Assembly (NCBI GenBank): GCA_020284085.1
Contig: JACEVL010000147.1
Span: forward strand, 421,001-485,000
Reading direction: 5' to 3'
From: Aporrectodea caliginosa
Taxonomy: Eukaryota; Annelida; Clitellata; Crassiclitellata; Lumbricidae
DNA: 64,000 bases
Position 1 is the stretch's first letter; each line of letters opens with the position of its first letter. The notes beneath the pieces were generated by a model that had not been told where the DNA came from, did no database searches, and was given only the letters and a program-made list of their open reading frames with translations. The position numbers were made by a program, and so were the translations under genes. Below, in pieces: positions 41,723 to 53,570 of the stretch.

Positions 41723-42277
41723 CAGTGATGGGCACGAAGTAATTTCTTTTAGTTAAACTATAACTATTTTTTCAACTCAAATTAAAAAGTTTAACTAAAA
41801 GTTGGCAACTGATTTTGTAAATAAGTTAACTAGACTAAAAATATTTAGTTACACTTTTCCAACTTTGCAACAAGCTTTTTTCACAAACATTTTCACAATG
41901 ATATAGGTTAAGTGAACTGCAATAATGCAGAGCGTCAATGACAATTTCACTTTCAAACTATGTATTGTGTACTAGACTAATAATCCTAGAACAGTTCTAC
42001 CGGGGAAAAAAGACGAAAGTTGCTAATCGTGCAATGCAATGCAGTTCACTTGACTTGAGTAATAAAACCAGCTCATTGAGGAAGACAGTTGCTGATTTTG
42101 TTACTTACACTTTCTAGCTAATAACTAAAAAAATATTAGTTAAACATTTTAGTTAATGACTAAAACGTATTAGATCTAGCTAAACTTTGCTTTTAACCAA
42201 ACTATTTTTTAAAGTTAAACTTCTGCCTTAACTAAAAAAAATTTTGCAACTTTTGAGCTAACTTTTGCCCACCACTG
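41723..42277. mobile_element. 555-bp hAT-like MITE
   Basis: The ends CAGTGATGGGCA and (complement of the right end) CAGTGGTGGGCA are inverted, and subterminal TTAGTTAAACTT-like strings occur on both sides in inverted order. The CAGTG-type terminus suggests hAT, but the 8-bp flanks (gcattttg and cgatattt) do not match, so the target duplication has decayed or the ends are slightly misplaced. Confidence 0.75.
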
Positions 42278-42775
42278 CGATATTTGATGAATTAAGACGA
42301 ACATTGTAATCGCCGGCCAAACCCTCGTCTGACCTTCCGAAGATGAAGGACTTCGCGCCTTAAAAAGTGTTGACTCTCATTGTTTTCTTGTCGCCTGAGC
42401 CGTGAACTTCATGCATTGCGGAAGTATTTGATGGTCATAGAGAAAGCTATTCCCTTACTGACTCCATCAATTAGTTTTATGGCATAGGGCTATACTTTAG
42501 TCTTTGAACACTCAGTAGTATTTTTGCTATCGCGTGGTCTAAAAGTGGCCGTTAGCTACGTGTATGTATAGTTAGAATTCCGATTATTCTACCCCACATA
42601 CTGCAAAATATGATCAGACAATAGAGGCCTATGATGCATTCACTTTTCAAAACACACACCAAGGCTTAAAATTCCGTGAAGTTAACGCAAATCTCGTGAG
42701 CGCTTGTGAATAGGCTGGTGTAATGCGCTAAGCCTTCATGTAGCGCTTTATAAATTGTCTAACTTACGGTTATAC

Positions 42776-42806
<31 letters not shown>

Positions 42807-45800
42807 TTCGTTTTTAAATTCAAACTGACAAGTACGCAAGAAGATGAAACGATATAGTAGTAACAGATGATAAGTTTAACGCAGGAGTCGAACTTAACAT
42901 GCACCATGGCAGCGTGCAAGGCTGTTCTACTGCTCATTTACAATCGCCCCTAGGGAGTTGAGGTCTGAGTCAGACCGGGCACAAACCCTACTAGAAAATA
43001 TAGATTACCAGTATAGGGCCTATCATAATATTCAACAAACATTTGTGTCGGGCCATACTCCTATAGAATAATCTACAATAATTGCATGTACGTAAGGTTG
43101 AATCTCACTCTGTGAAGCATACATTTTCAAACTGCCTTTAGATACATCTGTTTGGATCAGGAGTGCAGCGCTTGTGAAGTACCTAATTGCGTCCTAGTCA
43201 GTGTTTTAGTGAAAACACATGTATACTTCAGCACAGTGTATTGTATGTTCAACTATGTTGATGCCCTTTTGGCTTTTATTCCTCTAGGCCTATATATTGT
43301 AATTATAATTGTAATCGTAATCTCGAGATTTCTATATAGCGCCATAAAAGCGCTGTCGCTGTCGCCAGCTTATTCACAGGTGCTTAGTCAAAACAAAATC
43401 GATGGGAGGGGGTTGTAAAATCGGTTCCAGGTCAAAAAATAAGAACTTAGTTAATGGCATTTTATATTTAATCGGAGACGAAAGACTCTTGAACTAAATT
43501 GGCACATTCGGCGCCTCAGATTTAATGCCAAGAGAAAACAAAATAATTTCGGTATATTTCCACAAAAGACTAGATCATAACGTTCAAGCATATAATTGTA
43601 TTATACTAGATCGTTTAATAACGATTGCCATATGACCATGAAATACTCCAAAAGGTTTTAAGGCGTTATATAAATAAAAGATAAATAAAGACGCGAAGGA
43701 TGCGATTAAATATAGAGCATAAAATAAACGATATTCGAATGAATCGATGCGATCGAGTTGTAGGAAACTGAAAATTTACCAGCTATAGCCTGTGCTGGTG
43801 AAAAATGGTCGCATGGTAAATCACTGGCGACGGTCCAATAGCCTCAGGCCATTGCGTTCTACATGCCGTCAGTATATAAATGTAGCAGTGATTATACAGG
43901 ATTATAATTTTAGCTCTACTCTTTAGCTGGTCCTTTGCGCTTAAGGTAAAAGTGACGCTTTAGAAGTTTGGAGTTTACGATTACGATAACGATAACGATT
44001 ACAGTTACACCTCTTAAGGCCTACTAAAAATGCTAAAACAAAGCATATTGACTGTACTAGAATGAATGTGATGACATATTGCACAGACTCTTTCAGAATC
44101 CTCAGTGGCACTCATAAACGCCACCAACATTTCAAGAACTCGCACGTGCTCTTAGCACCAAGGCTTTTTTTCTTGCCTTATTTATGAAGCAACGTTCGTC
44201 TAAACCAACGTTACATCCTAACAGCTTTCCCTAGACCAATACCCGAAGAATTGCAAATACATTCTCGTACAAACATAATACCGCGCATGTTTATGTAATT
44301 CTCCACTTGTCCTAGATTTTTAAATATCCACCAGTCAAAATATGCGAGAAAACAAATCTATTTTAAGTCTATCACAGAACAGAAGACAATGAAGCAGCTG
44401 AAACATCATCTGATTAACACGCTATATTATTTATTACATCTGAAATTTCAGTTAAGCATGTATACAAATAGCCACGTAATTGGTTTTCAGAATTTAAGAT
44501 GAGATATATATAATATCCTTATTAAAAAAATTCTTTTACCCGAGGTAGGCCTATCAATTTATGAAAAATTGCTATAAGAAGCAGGAAATTTGATTTAAAT
44601 TTTATGATCATCATTATTATTATTATTGTTTTTGTTATTCTTTTTGCGGTCAGAGAATGCTTTGCGTTCGGAGCATTCCACGATGTTCCAACGTTGCGTA
44701 AATAGATTATTGCTACCTAAAAATAACGGTGAAATCGATACAAAAAGTAATTTTATTTGGCAAGTATGCATTCAATCTCAACAACAGGAATTTGATTTAT
44801 TAATATCGAACTCGTTTACGTAAGATGTCATTCATACAAGAAGGAAATTATCTGTACAAGTAGATTTATGTAGTTGTTATTTTGAGCAATGTTGGTTTTT
44901 GGCAGTTCTGCATACCAGGGATTATTTTACAATATCAAGAATTCAAGTAGACAGCGTCATCCACAGAAACCTCGTCTTACGCATCCTCTTCTACTAACTA
45001 CAAAAACCATGTTAAAGTTTTTGCAACTTCCGTCTATTGGTTAACCTGCTGCACCCACAGATCTCTGCGTTGATAGTCCAGGAGGTTGTTGGACTATAAA
45101 CGCAGATGTCGGTGAATCGAATCCTCGCCAGATTTCTGTTTCACCAGCGCCCCTAGCGAATGTCTCTGTAGAAAGCAAAAGAGCCATTGATCACAGTCGA
45201 TAAGAATGTCAAAGGCTGAAAATAGTGACGAGATTTTCGTAAGCCATTGCTAAGAAAGGGAAGAAATGAGAATCCGACATCTATTGCGAATTGCACGTAG
45301 CCTATACTAGGCTACTTAATTCAATAAAAAAAGTGGTTAATCGTGCTAAATAATGTGTAAGTATTGGATGTCACTTAAGAGTAGCCTAAACAGCAACAAC
45401 CCCTTAGTTGTTAAATACAAGTAAACGACTACTCATATAAAGAGTGATATTTCGCAGGATCTCAGCATTAAAAGTATTTTATCGGTTTTGAAGACACATC
45501 CGATAGGTCTAACGCGAATGGGCTTGTTTATAAGTAAGAAAATAAACAAGCAATAAAGTAATAGGAAGTGAAATATTGAGTAGGCCTATGCTTGTATGTT
45601 TTTATGTATTTCCGTTTGTACTTAGTTGAGCTTTTATACAGAGAATTTGTAGGAACCTCTAAAAAGCGTGTGAAAAATGGATGTCAAATGTGTTTAAATA
45701 GGCGCTTCTTAACAAACGACGAGAATGTTACTTGGGTCGAGTTAACAGGAATAGTGCAAATGTTCACCTAAATGACGTGCAGTAGGCTGCACTTGCAATA

Positions 45801-46803
45801 TGTATGTATGTAAATTACACAGTTTCATGATATTGCGTAGAAATAAACGCGAAAGCCTAGGTAACTTATAAAGTCTATAGAGCAAACAAGAGATGATTTA
45901 AAATCTTTAGTTTGTGTATACGTGCTGTGTTCATAAAGGCACGTGAACTTGGACTAAAAATAAGAAAGCATTGCTATTTGTTACTTGTTAAATTTTATCT
46001 GGATTCTGAACTTGTATTTTTGATCTTTTGCTGTATGATTTGATATAACAAATTTGTGTGAACCTATTTCAGGTGTTTCCTGCATGACATATCAGTGACG
46101 TGTTTTATCTGCAAAGCATAACTTAAATATAACATAAGGTATTCATAGATATTATGCTTAGATAACTGTTTTCTTTGCAAAAGGTTATTGATGGAATTTT
46201 ACAGATAGAACCCCTTTTAATCTTATCTTTATCGTTTTATATTCTTATCTGTATTACACCTGCATGTTCTTGTAGTTTATATGCATATAGCATGACATGT
46301 GATAGTAGGTGCATATCCTGTGCAACAACCGACTGTCTGTTCTGTTTGCCTTCTCAAGGCTAAAAGTGCAACTTATGCCACGACTCGCACTCAATTTTCT
46401 TAACTGTCCACTCTTTAGTCGTTCTCCGTAATCCACAGTGTTCCCACAGTGCATGCGCCTGTTAAATTTCATTGGCTGCCAGTTGGAAGTCTAATTATTT
46501 GCAGTGATTATCGCGGATTATAATTTTAGCCATTGATTGATAATTCTAATAGCGAGGTTCTCCACTAGTGTATCGATGGTCGCCTTCGAGTAAAATCGCA
46601 CACAAAATCATAATCCATTGGAGAAGGCAGCTCGAAATCAGATTGATCAGGGAAAACAGAAGGAAGTTTCGTAATCAAATTGAAAGAGATGGGCCTTAAG
46701 TTGTACCCGAATGGCATAAATGGACAGAGCGAACTGAATTGTGCTGCGAATTCCAAGGCTTCAGACCAGCGACCTACAATGAACGAGGGCCAAACACTAT
46801 TCT
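42278..46803. other. Intergenic spacer between the two MMP genes; small repeat traces only
   Basis: No gene recognised. Traces: (AAT)n at 42781-42805; ATTACG-tailed repeat fragments at about 43298-43395 and 43945-44012; a string gattataattttagc at about 43905 and again at about 46515. The rest is AT-rich without structure I can name. Confidence 0.55.
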
Positions 46804-46811
46804 GGTGCGGG

Positions 46812-46986
46812 CATGGGCGTATTTAGGGGTTTCCGGGTTCAAACCCCCTCCCAAATAAGTTTCCTAAAAAATTCTATGCTTGTAAATGCAAAATACAAAA
46901 AAACCTCAACTTTTGCCACCATCTCCAATGGAAACACACCCGAAAACTTAAACCCTTTCCGAATTGTTTTCCTGGCTACGCCCATG
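46812..46986. mobile_element. 175-bp hAT-type MITE, copy 1
   Basis: Begins CATGGGCGTA and ends with its complement TACGCCCATG. Flanked by the perfect 8-bp duplication GGTGCGGG at 46804-46811 and 46987-46994. The body contains tttccgggttcaaaccccc, shared with the copy at 55811. Confidence 0.92.
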
Positions 46987-47517
46987 GGTGCGGGGTACAT
47001 CAAGAATCACGGCACCCACTTGATAGAGTGCAATAATGCAATATCTATCTATATAAGGGGTGAGCATGAAACATTGAGGCAATTGGTTCACCTCAGTTTC
47101 ATTCTGATCAAGTCTTCTTAATTTGTGTCGACATTAAGTGCCGGGCGAGACTTCAAGCTTGCGATCTCCCCGGGACGACGTAGAGGCATGTGATGAGTCA
47201 TGTCTTTCTATTCAGAGAGAACTAAACAGGTCGACAGAATGTCTGGGATGTCGTAGAGGCAGCGGAATTAGCCAACAGCATTGCTGCTGAAAACGCCACA
47301 GTTGTTATTGAAAAGAAATCATAAGCTTAGTGGCAAATTTAAAGCAGAGTTGATATGACAGGATATTGGCAACTACAAAGCCCCACCCTGCCACCGACGT
47401 GTATGTCGGCCATTCGTTGATCAGCGGGGACTCTGCTGGCGCTCATATATTCGCAAATGTCTACATATGCGAAAAGGAAACAAAGGGGAGGAGCATGATG
47501 AGGGCAAGGTAAAGAAG

Positions 47518-47600
47518 CCTTCATATACCAGAGATCAATTGTGTTGCCGACATTTCACTGCAGCGTCGATTGTGACACTTCATCCGTCGCAGTGATTCCG
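47518..47600 (+). promoter_or_regulatory. Conserved 5' flank/core promoter of MMP copy B
   Basis: Carries cttcatatacc about 75 bp before the ATG, and atttcactgcagcgtcgatt, matching the copy A flank. Similarity ends just upstream of the TATA-like string. Confidence 0.5.
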
Positions 47601-47870
47601 ATGGCTGATAGGGCTTCTTGCAGGGGCTGTGGCCCAGTCGTTGGTGTTCTGGGTTGTCGCCCCAAACCCCGTGACTCCTCTGGCCCAACATCTGGCCCCC
47701 GATTTAGGGGCCAACTTAGAGCTGCCGTCTGTCTAGCGATGGCGCTCCTTATTCAGAGTTTTGACGCCTGTTGTGCGGAGTTCCTTTCCCAACGAAGAGA
47801 CCACATGGACCGGGGATACAACGATCAAGTGAAGCATACGTTCAGCATCGACACATACGCGGATGCTGTG
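47601..47870 (+). CDS. MMP21: MMP copy B exon 1
   Basis: 90 codons from ATG 47601. The donor GTAAGA at 47871 is the left half of a perfect 16-bp palindrome. Codon phase 0. Confidence 0.87.
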
Positions 47871-50800
47871 GTAAGATTAATCTTACTTTCACCCATGCAT
47901 ATAACGGCTGACCGGTAACTCTAATAATTATTATGGATGATACTCTGTTGCTTTGGCTCTACGTGTCTGCGAGGGTCTCTCAGTGCAGACCTTTTTCGAG
48001 CATTGAGATGAAAGTGATGGTTTGAAATCACTGAATCAAGGACATACCATAACGTCTTGGAGAGGTTCTGATATGGCGCTATATAAATATTTTAGATACG
48101 TACATACAACTAACTGTGGCTGTCTACTTACCGTATGTCTGTTGTCCTCTGTTCGTCCCTCGTTCAGTTTTGAACTCAGACTGCGCAGGTACTCCTATCT
48201 TGCGTATGTGCGACTCCTAATGTGGGTAGACTGAGTCGTTTAGTTATGTCATGAGCCAGTCTTTCTGATTCTTTGTGTATCCTTTGCGTCTCTGTCTTCA
48301 ACTCAAGAACTTGGCGTTGAGGGAACGAGGCCCCTGGTCTCAAAGGCTCGTTGCAGTAGTTTTGTTATGATTGACACTGGTTTCAACTTTCAACTTAAGC
48401 AACCTTTGATAGATGCCCTGTGCATTATAACAATGGCTCATTAGATGGGATTAGAATGACTTATTGTTATTCATAAGTGTTGTCTTGCATCTAAAAACTA
48501 AACAATTTACAATAAATTTATTAATACAAACATCGTAGTTTTAGACTTAGGAAATCACAAACGCAAGATTTCTGCCTGAACATATCCAGTAGCACTTAAT
48601 TTTTAAATTATGCCTATTACAATAATGCTCAGAGCTGCATGTTGATGCAGTTGAAGACATTAGGAACCAAGAACACGAGGAGGAGGTAGCTTAAGGTAAA
48701 ATATAGGTTTCTTAAAGAGTCACGAACACGAGAACGTATACCGAGGTCGCTATGATATCATACGAATCGTACATCTAAGGACATCTCTGCCAGTGTAATT
48801 AAATACTTGAGATTCGATAGCCTGAGCTATTTGTGTAATTTTAGAAATATCTCAACAAATACGGTTACTTGAACTGTACAATTCCCCAAACCAGACGCCA
48901 ACACTTACCAACAGACATAAAGAAACGACCTGAGGTGTCGATCAGCGAGGGTTACGTCTGCAAGGATTGGGAAGTCCGGAAAGCAGTGCTCGTTCTCCAG
49001 GCCAACTTCAACATCAAAAAGACTGGACGCTTGGACGAGAAGACGATAACAACGATGAGTCAGAGAAGGTGTGGCAACAGCGACATGACCAAAACCCAGA
49101 CTACATCGACGGTAGACCGACGGTTGCAGGACAACGCGGTAGGAATGCAAGGCGCTGGTCAACGGCGACGTCGTTGGCCTCGCAAAGTTCAAAGGTCGTA
49201 TGAAGGGCAAGGACTAAGGTCAAGGAGGTCGGTTCAGGCGACTGCAGATCTCGTTTTTCCGAAATCAGAAGATAGAGCAATCAGAGGTCCTTATGATCTG
49301 GAACCAGTCGAATATGTGGAGACAAACGCACTGGAAAGGAGGAAGCAGATGTTGGAGGAAATTAGGAACCGACTGAAAGCAACGCAGACGGAAAGAGACG
49401 AACGTCCTTTGGCCGAACGTATACTGGCGAAACGAATATCCCGGTCAAAGGTCACACGACGCATTCGCCGGAAACGTCTGTCGACCAAAATACTGTCCAG
49501 AGATGGTAACTTGACGGGGGAGGAAGCAGACAAAGAGGGGCGAGAACCGCGAGATAAGCTCGACAAGGACGAAAATAATCCAGTTCTATGGAGACTGTTG
49601 AGCGAGGAAATGAGTAGAAGGATTCCGTTCATCTATCAGAGGGCTATTCTTGAACTCGCCGTCCGCATGTGGAGTGAAGTCATACCACTGAGGTTCATAG
49701 AAGACAATGAAGGTGACCTCGACAGCATCGACATCATATTTGCATTCGGAAGAGGTACGTGGCATTTAGTTGCATTTCGGAAAGGTTTGTTACATCTTGG
49801 TTGTATTTAGGAAAGGTACGTAACATCTTGGTTGCATTCTAGAGAGGTACGTTGAGCGCTGATAGCATTTGGGAACAAAGTTTGCACCTTGGATGCATTC
49901 GGATAAGATACGTTGCATCTTGGTTGCAATCAGAAAGGTACGGTACACGACATCTTTGTTGTATTTGGGAAATGTACGTTGACTTTTGGTTGCATTCTTA
50001 AAAGGTAAGTTGCACGTTGGCAGCATTTGGAAAACAAAGTTTGCATCTTGGTTGCATTCGCAAAACGTAGACCTACGTAGCCTATATCTTCGATGCGTTA
50101 GGAAGAGATACGATTCGATATCATTTGAAACTTCTTCATCGATTCTTATTTAGTATTGCCTTGTTTCATTTAATCTGATTTTATTTGACCTTAGCACAAA
50201 TTACTACTCATTGCCATTTCCGTACCTAATCGTTCGTTACCTGATAGTCGGCATATTCCTGATACGTTTCAGAGTCTCACATGAGCTGCCATCGGCCGTT
50301 CGATGGGTCCGGAGGCGAATTGGCGCACTCCTTGTCGGACGGAGACATCCACTTCGATGATGACGAGAATTATCACGCAGACGGAACGGGTATTAACCTA
50401 TTGAAGGTCGCCGTCCATGAAGTGGGCCACGTTCTTGGCCTCGTGCACAACGACAAACGCCACTCCGTCATGTATGCCATCTACATCAGTACACCGAGCA
50501 ATGAGGATTTTGAATTGATGCACGAGGATCGAGAAGCCGTTCAGCGGCTCTACGGAGTCTGTAAGGGAGGGTTCGACGTCATCTTCGACTGGGTTAGGAC
50601 GTATAGACACCACGCGACTAACCAACTCCAGTACATCTATAATACGCACTTCTTCCGCAGAAATAACTACTGGATGTACGAAAACCGTTGGAACAGAACG
50701 AAGTACGGAGATCCGCGCCATATCGACAGAGATTGGAGAGGCCTGCCTTCCAATCTCGACGGATATGTACAGACGGTGATGAACAAAGGGAGCACCTTCG

Positions 50801-52217
50801 AAATCCAGACGTACTTCTTTAAAGGTGAGCGAAGATGTTGCAAAATCGACGTGCGTTTAATTCTTCGAAGGTAAGTGGAAACATTTGCACGTGAACATTG
50901 ATTCCATGTAGACCTAATAAATTTGTTCGCTTAAAGTTACTAGATACACCTGAGCATTGTGAGCAAGCAAATGTATGTACACGTATGTATGTGTACAATA
51001 CAATACAATACAACTTGGATTTATAACGGGCCTTAATAAACAAAGTCTTACTCAAAGGCCACGTTACAATGTAGTAACTATTCACTGTAGGCTACCGGTA
51101 TTTAGTATAATTTAGAGAATAGACAAGTTTTAAGTTTAGTTTTGAAAGTATTTATTGAAGATAATCTTCGAATTGATTCTGGTAGAGAGTTCCATTAAGC
51201 TGGACCAGCATCCCTCGAATATTGTATTTCCAAATTAATACACCATTTATTTACGGACGCTAAAGCTAACGTCATTGATAACGCCCGCTGCTAATTTTGA
51301 TACTGTAATAACTTATAGCTAATATAAAATTACATCGTTACTGCTAATTAATTTTTATTAACAGGCGCAATTCCTTACTCCTATAACCACCAATACTATT
51401 GCCAATATAATAATGATGGAAGTTTTGCCTTTTCTCGTAATTGTAATCGTAAACTTCAGATTTCTAAAGCGCTACTCTAAAGCTAAGCACAAGGTTATTT
51501 ACCTGCGTAGTGTCGCATCAGAGATCGATGTCCAGTGGAAGTCCGAGTCCGGTTGACAGAGAGACCAGAGAAAGGAGGAGAAGGCAGAGGGCTGTTAAGG
51601 CGGGTTTCGTTGAGGAGGAGAAAGCCTCGATGGCGGAGGATCGGATGGGTTAAGGTAGGAAGTAAATTCTCTACAAAATGACGCCTACTGATGACTCATA
51701 AGCGCATGACCTTGGATCAAGACTGGTTGATACCGAGTTGTCTTGTATTACCTTTTACGCGTCATCTAATCTATTCTTAGGACTGCTATTTTGCTATTAT
51801 ATATATAGTAACCCCTTGTAATCAATCGCGGCTTCACTTATTGATGGCCTGAGCTTCGGTTTTGATGTTTCATCTGAGCAGGGGACATATACTACAAATA
51901 CGATGATGTCGAAGATAAGGTTATGGATGGCTATCCTCGTCGGATTGCTGAGGACTTCGGTCCTCGCCATGGTTACGACATCTCAATACCTAACGACATC
52001 GACACCGTATGGTTTCACGAAACCATACCCAACAAGCCTACTCTTTACTTCTTCAAAGGCGATTGGGTAGGTTACACTACGAGCCAAGTGACATATGCCA
52101 TTTGGCATTTTGCTGTCATTACAAACCTGCTTTTCTACAAATCACCAGTGAAGTATGCTGATTTTACTGCTCTGCCTAACTTAAAGTCATGGCTGCATGC
52201 ATGTGTATATGCCTGTA

Positions 52218-52257
<40 letters not shown>

Positions 52258-52806
52258 TTTACATGCAGGAATATAATTATGTATGTTTCACAGAGATATT
52301 AACAGCAGAGATCTTTCATTCGTACCCATCGCCGCCAAAGGGCTGGCGTCAGGAACTGATGACATGTGTTTATTTATACCACAATTGTACATTCGCTATT
52401 AAAATCATTGCTTAATAGACGTCAACTTGAACCGGTTCACACTTGGTCAATTGTAAACTTGATCATATTCGATTGAAGGCGTATTGTTTTGCTTTTCGTT
52501 TAGGTCTGGCTATATGACGCCAGAGAAATTGGACGCAACGCTTGCTGCGACGCCAAACGACGCTTTACGGAACTATTTCCGATGATTGGACCAACGTCGT
52601 TGGATCCTCTGGACACCCTAACTGGAGACATTGACACCGTCTACTATTCCTTTGCTTCCAGGCAGACGTATTTCTTCAAGGACGAACTGGTCTACGGTCT
52701 CGTCTTCAACTACAGTGGATCTACACCGGGTCAACTGCCCCAATGGGGGCTGAGGAAGTTGTGGCCCTGGTATAACTTCTGGCACAACATTTGTGAAGTG
52801 GAATAG
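47601..52806 (+). CDS. MMP21: MMP21-like matrix metalloproteinase, copy B (5 exons)
   Basis: Compact paralog of copy A on the opposite strand. Exons 47601-47870, 48845-49754, 50273-50824, 51882-52066 and 52504-52806; phases 0, 1, 1, 0; all GT-AG; 739 residues. Signal segment AAVCLAMALLIQSF (41-54), propeptide KYLNKYGYL (91-99), cysteine switch RRCGNSD with Cys166, Arg-rich insert with RSRR (215-218) and RIRRKR (296-301), zinc site HEVGHVLGLVH (442-452), Met460, hemopexin domain between Cys490 and Cys736. All catalytic residues are present, so an active, probably furin-processed extracellular protease is expected. YENRWNRTKYGDP supports the MMP21 subfamily. The introns total only about 3 kb. 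Spacing to the convergent PAS gene is about 2 kb. Confidence 0.9.
48845..49754 (+). CDS. MMP21: MMP copy B exon 2
   Basis: Acceptor taattttag before 48845, donor GTACGT at 49755. Propeptide, basic insert and start of the catalytic domain (LAVRMWSEVIPLRFIED, FAFGR). Reading through the donor gives a stop at 49808-49810. Confidence 0.92.
49755..50070 (+). repeat. 5' splice-site-derived repeats filling copy B intron 2
   Basis: The junction gcattcggaagaggtacgtg is followed by about eight diverged copies: tttcggaaaggtttgtta, tttaggaaaggtacgtaaca, tctagagaggtacgttga, ttcggataagatacgttgca, tcagaaaggtacggta, tgggaaatgtacgttg and cttaaaaggtaagttgca, linked by atcttggttg. They fill much of the 518-bp intron. 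Confidence 0.9.
50273..50824 (+). CDS. MMP21: MMP copy B exon 3
   Basis: Acceptor gtttcag before 50273, donor GTGAGC at 50825. Joins as GRESHMSC. Holds the zinc site, the Met-turn and the first hemopexin blade. Confidence 0.94.
50990..51240 (-). mobile_element. LINE/SINE 3'-tail insertion in copy B intron 3
   Basis: An acaatacaatacaatac tail is followed by ttggatttataacgggcctt and about 200 bp typical of an inverted retroposon end. It has no counterpart in copy A intron 3. Confidence 0.6.
51418..51672 (-). repeat. Dispersed repeat in copy B intron 3, shared with copy A
   Basis: Counterpart of 24808-25070 in the opposite orientation. Begins ctcgtaattgtaatcgtaaa and ends aggaagtaaattctctacaa. 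Confidence 0.85.
51882..52066 (+). CDS. MMP21: MMP copy B exon 4
   Basis: Acceptor ctgagcag before 51882, donor GTAGGT at 52067. Joins as FFKGDIYYKYDD. Hemopexin motifs YPRRIAEDFGP and DIDTVWF. Confidence 0.92.
52221..52253. repeat. (TA)n in copy B intron 4
   Basis: About 16 TA units. Confidence 0.97.
52504..52806 (+). CDS. MMP21: MMP copy B exon 5
   Basis: Acceptor tcgtttag before 52504. Reads VWLYDAREIGRNACC, GDIDTVYY and TYFFKDELVY, ending NICEVE with TAG at 52804. Confidence 0.93.
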   Translation, partial: VWLYDAREIGRNACCDAKRRFTELFPMIGPTSLDPLDTLTGDIDTVYYSFASRQTYFFKDELVYGLVFNYSGSTPGQLPQWGLRKLWPWYNFWHNICEVE

Positions 52807-52912
52807 CATCTTTTGATTCCTGCTAAGCATGCAGTCATTCACTGTCGCATCTTCAGTGAAGAGCTGTCAATCGATCTGAATACTTGAACATTCATCCTTC
52901 ACAAACTTCGTC

Positions 52913-52918
52913 AATAAA
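52913..52918 (+). terminator. Polyadenylation signal of MMP copy B
   Basis: AATAAA about 107 bp after the stop codon, with a second AATAAA-like string overlapping it. Copy A has no equivalent. Confidence 0.75.
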
Positions 52919-52924
52919 ATAAAC

Positions 52925-53380
52925 TTTACATTCAAAACTTTACGAATCTGTTCTCATATAATATAAGCTAATATTAAAACTATTGGCTCGTTACTTGAGT
53001 TTATCTACTTTAAGGATAGCTACATTCAAGTTAGCATGACTATGCCTTTTAAGCCAGAGTTTAGTTCAAAATATTATCAATAAGAACTGTCCTATAAAGA
53101 CCGTATACAAGTATTTCCTTTACGTTCACATCGACGAGACCCTTTAATTGCAAACTCATTCGTCTTTCTTCTGAGAATATCCTTACGTCTGATGCTTTAC
53201 GGCTAATTTAGTGTCAACTTTTCATTCACCTAATCTCCCACGTTCACACCTTTACTCTTATATTGATAGTATTTCTGTACCATGACCACACCTTTCGTCC
53301 TTCCAGAACATTATCAAGACCTATTCGCACTGTTCACATATATTATGTACAACGTGTCTCAAAATAAACTGTGCAAAATT
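52925..53380. other. Intergenic, no recognisable feature
   Basis: AT-rich sequence after the MMP copy B polyadenylation signal; no open frame or repeat end recognised. Confidence 0.5.
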
Positions 53381-53387
53381 GTTTCTG

Positions 53388-53570
53388 TCAGAACTTCGTC
53401 AAATGTCCACCAATTTTAATAATATTTGGTAGCTAGATTGCAAAATGGATGAAATTTTATGCAACACATACATTTTCCACTTCGCCTGACTCATATAACC
53501 GCACTACCTTGTTAAACACAACTACCTACAAAAAATTATTAAAATTGGTAAAAATTTGACGAAGTTCTGA
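53388..53570. mobile_element. 183-bp foldback MITE
   Basis: The ends tcagaacttcgtcaaat and accaattttaataat (53388-53423) recur inverted at 53535-53570, about 36 bp with four mismatches. The interior is about 110 bp. The superfamily is unclear; the right end abuts a SINE-like unit. Confidence 0.85.

Noticed and set aside
42870..42970. Minus-strand string agttcgactcctgcg resembling a tRNA T-arm
   Set aside because: No matching acceptor stem or convincing A box.
45055..45130. tRNA-like stretch (gttgatagtccagg, then gaatcgaatcctcgcc)
   Set aside because: It has B-box-like and D-arm-like strings, but I could not close a full cloverleaf with an acceptor stem. At best a tRNA-derived relic.
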